A stretch of 5,302 nucleotides of DNA, taken from NCBI GenBank assembly GCA_002455915.1, contig DKLU01000078.1:1-5302 (forward strand), in the 5' to 3' direction. Source of the stretch: Chryseobacterium sp. UBA6632 (GTDB lineage Bacteria; Bacteroidota; Bacteroidia; Flavobacteriales; Weeksellaceae). A program made the position numbers and the translations under genes. Positions 1 to 5,302 of the stretch are shown one piece after another; the first letter of the stretch is position 1, and each line of letters opens with the position of its first letter. Below the pieces are notes generated by a model that searched no databases, was not told the DNA's origin, and saw only the letters and a program-made list of their open reading frames with translations.

Positions 1-261
1 TCCATGTTGATCGTGGCATTATTTGCACTTGCTTCACCAATGGGAATGATGTTGGGTAATTATTTTAACCCAAATTTGCAACCGTATTTCTTGGCAATTG
101 TTGGCGGAATTTTCCTTCATATCTCTTCTGTGATCATTTTTGAGAGCAATAAAAACCATAATATCGACTGGTTAAAGATCGGATTAGTGATTTTAGGAGT
201 CTCTTTGGCCTTAACCATGCATCTTTTCCATAATCACTCTCATGTGGGACATGTTCATTAA
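1..261 (+). CDS. ZIP-family divalent metal transporter, C-terminal part (5' end outside window)
   Basis: The reading frame is open from the first base, so the gene starts upstream and the ATG at position 4 is probably internal. About 86 residues are visible. They form three hydrophobic segments: one ending near LGNYF, one around GGIFLHISSVIIF, and one around IGLVILGVSLALTM. This matches the last three helices (TM6-TM8) of ZIP-family transporters: ALASPMGMMLG resembles the TM6 'LAEPLGALLG' pattern, and GGIFLHIS followed by E resembles the TM7 'aG.flyia...E' pattern. ZIP proteins move zinc, iron or manganese into the cytoplasm across the inner membrane. The diagnostic TM4/TM5 metal-binding histidines would lie upstream and cannot be checked. 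The protein ends in a histidine-rich tail (HLFHNHSHVGHVH), which fits metal handling. A terminator follows at 295-326, so the gene is separate from the SusCD operon. The metal is not predictable from this fragment. Confidence 0.75.
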   Translation, partial: SMLIVALFALASPMGMMLGNYFNPNLQPYFLAIVGGIFLHISSVIIFESNKNHNIDWLKIGLVILGVSLALTMHLFHNHSHVGHVH

Positions 262-294
262 TGGGTAAAATTTCAATTCATCATAAAAATTACT

Positions 295-326
295 AAGCTT
301 AAAAGTTTCTTTTAAGCTTTTTTCTT
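295..326 (+). terminator. Rho-independent terminator after the ZIP transporter gene
   Basis: A perfect inverted repeat AAGCTTAAAA (295-304) / TTTTAAGCTT (310-319) surrounds GTTTC. The G-C closing pair extends the stem to 11 bp with a TTT loop. It is followed by TTTTCTT (320-326), a plausible U tract. It lies 34 bases after the stop codon at 259-261. The stem is AU-rich, so it is less stable than classical terminators, but perfect pairing and placement support the call. Confidence 0.75.
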
Positions 327-575
327 AGCATAAATTCAATTAAAAGTGATTTTTATTACTCATTAAAAAAATTATTTTCTAAATCTTAAATCAATTCGAT
401 TAAATTAAAAGATAATTTTTCACAAAACCCAATAAAAAATTCACAATAATTAAGCATTGAACAAAATAAATATTTTATAATTAAATTTAATTTAAATATT
501 TAACTTAAACTAAGAATAAAAATATAATTACATTACTATTTTTTATACATTAGCTTTTATAAAAATCGCTTATGT
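327..575. other. AT-rich intergenic region upstream of the SusCD operon
   Basis: No gene or RNA is visible here. From 327 to 540 there are only 8 G and 21 C in 214 bases, about 14% G+C, with runs such as TTAAATTTAATTTAAATATTTAA near 481-503. As the only sizeable gap upstream of the susC-like gene, it must hold the operon promoter and any regulator site. I could not find a convincing Bacteroidota promoter (TTG, then TAnnTTTG about 20 bases later). TACATTAG at 546-553 and TAGCTTTT at 551-558 are each one base off the -7 element, but in such AT-rich sequence these are expected by chance. No clear inverted-repeat operator is seen. Confidence 0.6.
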
Positions 576-3317
576 ATGAAAAGACAAACTATCAACCTGA
601 CTACAGGGGTCTGCTTTTTTTTATTGTACGGAATCTCATCTGCCCAAACAGTAAAAAAACAACAGGACACCCTTAGAGAAAAAGACATTGAAGACGTTGT
701 AATTATTGGGTATAAAGCACAGAAAAAATCCAGTCTTACAGCTTCTGTTGGTGTTGTTTCCGAAAAAAAACTAAAAGACGCCAGCACATCCGATGTTTCA
801 AGTATGCTACAAGGAAAAGCAGCCGGAGCACAAATTATGCAAGGAGGCGGAGGTCCTGGTACTTCAGCTACCGTTAGAATTCGTGGTACCGCTACCATCA
901 ATGGTCCCAGCCAGGCACTTTGGGTAGTAGACGGTGTAATGATGCCGGGTGTTCCCAACTTGGATCCTAACCAAATTGAAAGCATTAATATTCTAAAAGA
1001 TGCCACCTCAACAGCATTATATGGTTCACGAGGCGCCAATGGTATCGTACAGGTATTTACCAAATCGGGAAATTCAGGAAAGGGAACTTTGAGTGTCTCG
1101 ATGAACAATTCATTCAACACATTTAATAACGGACGTTTTAAACTGATGGATGGCGTTCAGTTATACGATTATTATTCAACCTTAAAAAATGCGCCTCCCG
1201 TACCCAAAGAATTGAGGACTCCTGGCTATGATTGGTTGAAAAACGGTACCCAGACGGGCGTTGTACAAAGTTACACATTGGACTTCAGAGGTGGATCTGC
1301 CACTTCTAAAACGTATATTTCCGGAAACTATTACGATGAAACCGGAACTGTAAAAGGTCTTGATTATAACAGATTATCTTTTAGAATTAATCATGAACAA
1401 ACCATAAAACCTTGGCTTATTATAAAACCAAAAGTGAGCTTATCTTACACTGCTCAAGATGATAAACAAGGTAATCTTTTTGAAATGTACCTTAACAATC
1501 CCTGGGACAACCCAAGGGATAAAGATGGAAATCTAATCAACCCTAATAATTATACACCTTGGTACGGAAGAGATAATACAAACTATTTATATGATCAACA
1601 ATGGAATTACGGAAAAAGTAACCAATTGGATCTTATCGGAAACATTGATGCGGAAATTAAAATTACAGATTACCTGAGATTTATTTCAACAAACAATGTA
1701 ACGTATAGAAATTATGATGATTTTTATTATACAGATCCCCGATCCATTTCCGGAAACAGTAATAAAGGAGGCTTAAGAGAGTCTAATTATAGAGATATCA
1801 CTAAATTCTTCAATCAGATGTTACGGTTTGATAAAGATTTTGGAGTTCATAACGTGAATGCCTTGGCTGCTTACGAATATAATGACAGGTTTTACAAATC
1901 TTCTAGCGCAGGTGTTTATGGGATCGTTCCGGGAACTGAACTTTTCGACACAGGCGCTTCATCGGGCGCAATTCCAAGAGGCACAAAATACGACAGAGCA
2001 TACAACGCATTATTATTCAATGCAGAATATGTTTATGATAAAAAATATTTTGTACAGGGATCATTAAGAAGCGAGTCGTCTTCCGCATTTGGAGCAAGCC
2101 AACGAAACGGATTATTTTATTCTTACAGCTTAGGATGGAATGTTCATAAAGAAAAATTCTTCAATGTAAAACCAATCAACGAATGGAAATTAAGAGCCAG
2201 CCGCGGATTGGTAGGAAACACACCAAGCCCGAATTACGGATGGCAGGATTTGTATTCATTAATTCAAAAATATGACGGACAGGTTGGCGGAACATGGAAT
2301 CAATTGGGCAACCCTAATTTAACTTGGGAATCGATTTATCAGAACAATATCGGAACAGATATTAAAGCTTTTGACAACAGATTGACTTTAAATGTAGATT
2401 ATTTTAGTAATAAAACTAAAAATTTATTAATGCTGGTAACACTTCCCGCATTAACAGGAGTCGATAAACAATATCTAAATGTAGGAGATGTTCAAAATAA
2501 GGGTTGGGAATTTAATTTTAACTATTCCATTATCCGAAATAAAGATGTGACTTGGGATTTAGGATTCAATGTGAGTATGTATAAAAACAATGTACTTTCA
2601 ACAAGAAATAATAATATTCAAATTCTTAATAATTACCACGTTGCCATTCCCGGATATGATGTAAACTCCTTCTACATGAGAAAATGGATGGGCGTAGATC
2701 CTACGACGGGGGCAGCGCAATGGGAGATCATCAATGCTGATGGTAGCAAAGGCTTAACAACCAATTACAATCAAGCTTCTGTACAAGTTGTAGGAACTAC
2801 CACACCAGATTATTACGGCTCGGTAACTACCAATTTAACGGTAAAGAATTTTTACTTAAATGCCAATCTTTATTTCTCCCAAGGAGGGCAAGTTTACAAT
2901 TATTACAGAGAATTTTTTGATTCAGACGGAGCTTATCCTTCTTATAACCAAATGGTTCTAAAAGATGGCTGGATCCGATGGGAAAAACCGGGAGACATCG
3001 CCACTCATCCTGTTGCCAATTATGATAGCAACACTTTAAGTAACAGACCATCATCTCGTTATTTGGAAGATGCAAGCTATGTAAAATTAAGATCATTAAG
3101 ACTTGGGTATAATTTTCCGGCAGCATTAACTGAAAAACTGAATATAAAATCTATAGGAATTTATATTATGGCTGAAAATTTATTCACCATTACCCGATTT
3201 TCAGGTGTAGATCCTGAAGTTGGAGCAGCAGATGGACAAACAGGATATTCTGGTTTTGCGGGAGCTATTTATCCTATTCCCAGAAGATTTTCTTTAGGTT
3301 TTAATTTCTCATTTTAA
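576..3317 (+). CDS. SusC/RagA-family TonB-dependent outer-membrane transporter
   Basis: A complete 913-residue protein. It imports a bound nutrient through a 22-strand outer-membrane barrel with TonB-ExbBD energy, in partnership with the SusD-like lipoprotein encoded 13 bases downstream. Seen in order: a signal peptide (about 1-23, likely cleaved SSA|QT); a TonB-box-like stretch DIEDVVIIGY (37-46); the plug (about 50-165) with VRIRGTATING (100-110), LWVVDGVMMPG (115-125), the SusC signature IESINILKDATSTALYGSRG (134-153) and ANGIVQVFTKSG (154-165). The remainder is a barrel with alternating aromatic strands, ending in IPRRFSLGFNFSF with the terminal Phe expected for BAM insertion. It is shorter than many SusC proteins (about 1000 residues or more) because the N-terminal carboxypeptidase-regulatory-like domain is absent. 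The ATG at 576 is chosen because the signal peptide begins there and no in-frame start lies just upstream; there is no Shine-Dalgarno motif, as usual in this phylum. Family assignment is firm; the substrate is unknown. Confidence 0.96.
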   Translation: MKRQTINLTTGVCFFLLYGISSAQTVKKQQDTLREKDIEDVVIIGYKAQKKSSLTASVGVVSEKKLKDASTSDVSSMLQGKAAGAQIMQGGGGPGTSATVRIRGTATINGPSQALWVVDGVMMPGVPNLDPNQIESINILKDATSTALYGSRGANGIVQVFTKSGNSGKGTLSVSMNNSFNTFNNGRFKLMDGVQLYDYYSTLKNAPPVPKELRTPGYDWLKNGTQTGVVQSYTLDFRGGSATSKTYISGNYYDETGTVKGLDYNRLSFRINHEQTIKPWLIIKPKVSLSYTAQDDKQGNLFEMYLNNPWDNPRDKDGNLINPNNYTPWYGRDNTNYLYDQQWNYGKSNQLDLIGNIDAEIKITDYLRFISTNNVTYRNYDDFYYTDPRSISGNSNKGGLRESNYRDITKFFNQMLRFDKDFGVHNVNALAAYEYNDRFYKSSSAGVYGIVPGTELFDTGASSGAIPRGTKYDRAYNALLFNAEYVYDKKYFVQGSLRSESSSAFGASQRNGLFYSYSLGWNVHKEKFFNVKPINEWKLRASRGLVGNTPSPNYGWQDLYSLIQKYDGQVGGTWNQLGNPNLTWESIYQNNIGTDIKAFDNRLTLNVDYFSNKTKNLLMLVTLPALTGVDKQYLNVGDVQNKGWEFNFNYSIIRNKDVTWDLGFNVSMYKNNVLSTRNNNIQILNNYHVAIPGYDVNSFYMRKWMGVDPTTGAAQWEIINADGSKGLTTNYNQASVQVVGTTTPDYYGSVTTNLTVKNFYLNANLYFSQGGQVYNYYREFFDSDGAYPSYNQMVLKDGWIRWEKPGDIATHPVANYDSNTLSNRPSSRYLEDASYVKLRSLRLGYNFPAALTEKLNIKSIGIYIMAENLFTITRFSGVDPEVGAADGQTGYSGFAGAIYPIPRRFSLGFNFSF

Positions 3318-3330
3318 AAAGTAAACAATC

Positions 3331-4983
3331 ATGAAAAAAATATTAATTCCCTTACTTTTATTGTCTTTAGCTTCATGCAATATAGATCGTACCCCTTATG
3401 ATTCCAAGGAATCTGATGTCATATTGGGAGACGCCACAGGATTACAAACCATCACATTAGGAAATTACGCTCTTTTGAAAGGAGATGCAGATGGCGGCGG
3501 CTTTTTCAACAATCTTTATCGTGTAGGTGAATATGCAGGAGACAATGTAGACATCAGCGGAACAACATCAGACCAGTTTTTCTATTATTACAACTATCGA
3601 AGCATTAAAACAAACAGCAGAACAAACACTATTTGGAATACAGGCTACAAAGCGATAGTAGGCTGCAACAGGGTAATTGCTAAAACTTCAGAAGGAAAAG
3701 ATGCAGATACAGATCAGCTTCTTGGTGAAAATTATTTTTTACGAGCCTATGTATATTTTTCTTTGGTAAATGTATTCGGAAGACCTTATAATCAGGGAAC
3801 CAGCAACCTTGGAGTACCGTTAAAAACCTCGGATGATGTAAACGACCTTCCTCCAAGGGCAACAGTGGGAGCTATATACGATCAGGTGGTGAGCGATTTA
3901 AAAAAAGCCGAACAATTGATGACTTTAGATAAAAAAAACATATATGGTTCTAAAGAAGCTGCTCAGGCACTACTTTCCAGGGTATATCTTTATATGGAAA
4001 ATAATGATAAAGCCATTGAATACGCTGATAAAGTAATTAATTCAGGAAAGTATGCCATGTTATCTAAAACTGAATTACCTTCTTATCCTACCAGAGCTCC
4101 TGAAAATAATACCGAAACTATTTTCGCTTTTAAATATAATAAGGATGGTGACTATAACGACGGCTGGAATACCATCGGCTCGATGTATGTGAATATTCAG
4201 AGTGTGGGCTGGGGCGAAATGTACCCTTCTTCCACCTATTTGGATCTCATCAATAAGCATCCTGAAGATGCCCGATTAAAATTTATTTCACCAAAATATA
4301 AAACTCCATTGGTCCCCGTTGCGTATTGGGCGCAGAAAGAAAACAACGCTTCAGGTGCGGTAACTTACAATTATAAATATCAACCCACTTTCCAGCAAAG
4401 CGGAAATACATTTTTCACCTGGAATGGGGTCAATTATCAGGTACAAACGGAAGTAACTCCGTTTAAGACGAGTTATTATTTCATCAATTCCGGAGGAACA
4501 AAGACCTATGTTTACCTTGATAATGACATGGAAAAACGAAACGGCTATCCTAAATTTTATGTATTAAAATGCTCAATGCAGGAAAGCGTTCCACAGTTGT
4601 GGTCTCCGGTTATTTTAAGGCTTGCAGAAATGTACCTCAACCGAGCGGAAGCGTATGCTAAAAAAGGAAATACTTCGTCAGCACTTGCTGATGTAAATCC
4701 CATCCGAACAAGAGCAGGAATTCCGAATTACACTTCAGTTCCTGCGGGTTATACCATTTTAGACGTTGTATTGGAAGAAAGAAGGCTGGAACTAGCTTTT
4801 GAAGCCCATAGAAAATATGATGTTTTCAGAAACAAAAGAGATCTTGACCGAAATTATCCGGGTACACACTTAAATGGAGTTAATCCTTTTTATACTGTAC
4901 CTTATACTCATAATAGAATTGTGGAATATATTCCTGAACAGCAGATTCAGATTCAACCTAATTTAGTTCAGAATCCTGATTAA
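3331..4983 (+). CDS. SusD/RagB-family nutrient-binding outer-membrane lipoprotein
   Basis: A complete 550-residue protein, the surface partner of the SusC-like transporter. SusD proteins cap the barrel and help capture the ligand. Seen: a short lipoprotein signal peptide with lipobox LASC, giving acylated Cys16, then NIDRTPYDSKES, the flexible start typical of SusD. The conserved N-terminal helical motif ENYFLRAYVYFSLVNVFGRP is at 133-152, and a TPR-like helix pair lies around 207-240 (SKEAAQALLSRVYLY...KAIEYADKVI). An aromatic-rich variable region spans about 335-410, the area that usually shapes ligand specificity. The conserved C-terminal block is SPVILRLAEMYLNRAEAY (425-442), IRTRAGIP (458-465), LEERRLELAFEAHRKYDVFR (481-500) and an end like IQIQPNLVQNPD. 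Two more cysteines (112 and 414) are present. The 13-base gap after susC and the shared terminator at 4988-5016 indicate one transcript. The spacer AAAGTAAACAATC has no Shine-Dalgarno motif. Family is firm; the ligand is not predictable. Confidence 0.96.
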   Translation: MKKILIPLLLLSLASCNIDRTPYDSKESDVILGDATGLQTITLGNYALLKGDADGGGFFNNLYRVGEYAGDNVDISGTTSDQFFYYYNYRSIKTNSRTNTIWNTGYKAIVGCNRVIAKTSEGKDADTDQLLGENYFLRAYVYFSLVNVFGRPYNQGTSNLGVPLKTSDDVNDLPPRATVGAIYDQVVSDLKKAEQLMTLDKKNIYGSKEAAQALLSRVYLYMENNDKAIEYADKVINSGKYAMLSKTELPSYPTRAPENNTETIFAFKYNKDGDYNDGWNTIGSMYVNIQSVGWGEMYPSSTYLDLINKHPEDARLKFISPKYKTPLVPVAYWAQKENNASGAVTYNYKYQPTFQQSGNTFFTWNGVNYQVQTEVTPFKTSYYFINSGGTKTYVYLDNDMEKRNGYPKFYVLKCSMQESVPQLWSPVILRLAEMYLNRAEAYAKKGNTSSALADVNPIRTRAGIPNYTSVPAGYTILDVVLEERRLELAFEAHRKYDVFRNKRDLDRNYPGTHLNGVNPFYTVPYTHNRIVEYIPEQQIQIQPNLVQNPD

Positions 4984-4987
4984 AAAT

Positions 4988-5016
4988 AAGCTCCGAACGT
5001 ATAATTCGGAGCTTTT
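4988..5016. terminator. Bidirectional hairpin terminator between convergent genes
   Basis: A perfect 10-bp inverted repeat AAGCTCCGAA (4988-4997) / TTCGGAGCTT (5005-5014) has a 7-base loop CGTATAA. On the plus strand it is followed by TTATATTTT; on the minus strand the hairpin is followed by ATTTTTA. It lies 4 bases after the SusD stop codon (4981-4983) and 23 bases beyond the minus-strand stop at 5040-5042, so it can end both transcripts. The stem is GC-richer than the surrounding DNA. Confidence 0.88.
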
Positions 5017-5039
5017 ATATTTTAGTTTTAATTCAATGA

Positions 5040-5302
5040 TTAAAATTTCCAACCTAATGTAAGGAAGAAATTGTTTCTAACGCTTTTTACATCAGATACA
5101 ATGTAAGCATCACTTTCGATCGTTCTTGTAGAAGAATAATACGCGGAATTAATTCCATTAGCCGTATCCAAAATTCCAAACATAAAAGGATTGGTATATT
5201 TTGATGAAATATTCTGATAAGAACCATCAATGTAGAACGATCCAAAATCATAACCAATACCAAATGAAAGCGCATTTCTGTCGCTCAAAATAAGGTTACT
5301 GT
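5040..5302 (-). CDS. Outer-membrane beta-barrel protein, probable OmpP1/FadL/TodX family, C-terminal part
   Basis: The minus-strand frame is open to the window edge, so the N-terminal part lies beyond position 5302; a TTG at 5286-5288 is not taken as the start. About 86 residues are visible. They show alternating beta-strand patterns (ALSFGIGYDFGSFYIDGSYQ), a polar loop (about TNPFMFGILDTANG...SSTRTIES), and a final strand NNFFLTLGWKF ending in Phe, the terminal signature recognised by the BAM machinery. The arrangement of last strands resembles flavobacterial OmpP1/FadL/TodX-type transporters of hydrophobic compounds, often annotated as hemin receptors. That family call is from pattern recognition of the C-terminus only; another 14- to 16-stranded outer-membrane porin is possible. 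It converges on the SusD-like gene and shares the terminator at 4988-5016, so it is transcribed independently. Confidence 0.65.
   Translation of the reverse strand, partial: SNLILSDRNALSFGIGYDFGSFYIDGSYQNISSKYTNPFMFGILDTANGINSAYYSSTRTIESDAYIVSDVKSVRNNFFLTLGWKF

Noticed and set aside
386..404. Imperfect dyad TTAAATC-AATTC-GATTAAA as a possible operator
   Set aside because: Only the AATC/GATT core pairs perfectly; this level of symmetry is common in A/T-rich DNA.
457..481. TTGAAC followed by TATAAT, resembling a sigma-70 promoter of other phyla
   Set aside because: The spacing is only 13 bases between the hexamers, and the main sigma factor of Bacteroidota does not use this consensus.
546..558. 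Possible -7 promoter elements TACATTAG and TAGCTTTT
   Set aside because: Each has one mismatch to TAnnTTTG, no TTG element lies at the right distance upstream, and near matches are expected by chance in this AT-rich spacer.
572..676. Out-of-frame ATG at 572, four bases before the chosen start, giving a 34-codon frame
   Set aside because: Its product has no signal peptide or known motif, and it overlaps the SusC signal-peptide coding sequence. The ATG at 576 gives the full SusC protein. A role as an interfering overlapping start cannot be excluded but has no support.
557..1120. 187-residue open frame on the minus strand opposite the start of the susC-like gene
   Set aside because: It lies wholly over the signal peptide, TonB box and plug of a firmly identified SusC protein. 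Its translation (many Pro, Cys and Ser, no recognisable domain) looks like a codon-usage shadow.
2827..3126. 99-residue minus-strand open frame inside the susC-like gene
   Set aside because: No domain, no translation signal, and it is antisense to the conserved barrel region; a shadow frame.

Overview
The window looks like chromosomal DNA from a low-GC member of the Bacteroidota, most likely a flavobacterium of the Chryseobacterium/Elizabethkingia type (Weeksellaceae). The support is a complete SusC/SusD-type outer-membrane pair, a SusD lipoprotein with a type II signal, very AT-rich spacers, and start codons preceded by A-rich sequence without a Shine-Dalgarno motif. The genus is an inference from protein style; no marker gene is present.

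Layout: (1) positions 1-261 hold the 3' end of a plus-strand gene for a ZIP-type metal transporter with a histidine-rich tail. It is followed by a clear hairpin terminator (295-326). (2) Positions 327-575 are an extremely AT-rich spacer (about 14% G+C over 327-540) that must carry the promoter of the next operon, although no confident promoter motif can be read. (3) Positions 576-4983 are a two-gene operon: a 913-residue SusC/RagA-type TonB-dependent transporter and, after a 13-base gap, a 550-residue SusD/RagB-type surface lipoprotein. (4) Positions 4988-5016 are a strong hairpin terminator that reads in both directions. (5) Positions 5040-5302 are the 3' end of a minus-strand gene for an outer-membrane beta-barrel protein, probably of the OmpP1/FadL/TodX family, converging on the SusD gene.

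How the genes work together: SusD should sit on the cell surface as a lid over the SusC barrel. The pair binds a nutrient, usually an oligosaccharide but sometimes a peptide or other large ligand, and imports it to the periplasm using TonB-ExbBD energy. No glycoside hydrolase, peptidase, sigma/anti-sigma pair or hybrid two-component regulator is visible and terminators bracket the pair, so the substrate cannot be deduced. The notable variation is that the SusC protein lacks the usual N-terminal carboxypeptidase-regulatory-like domain: its TonB box comes almost directly after the signal peptide. I found no mobile element, CRISPR array, RNA gene or clearly new system; apart from these points this is an ordinary nutrient-uptake region.
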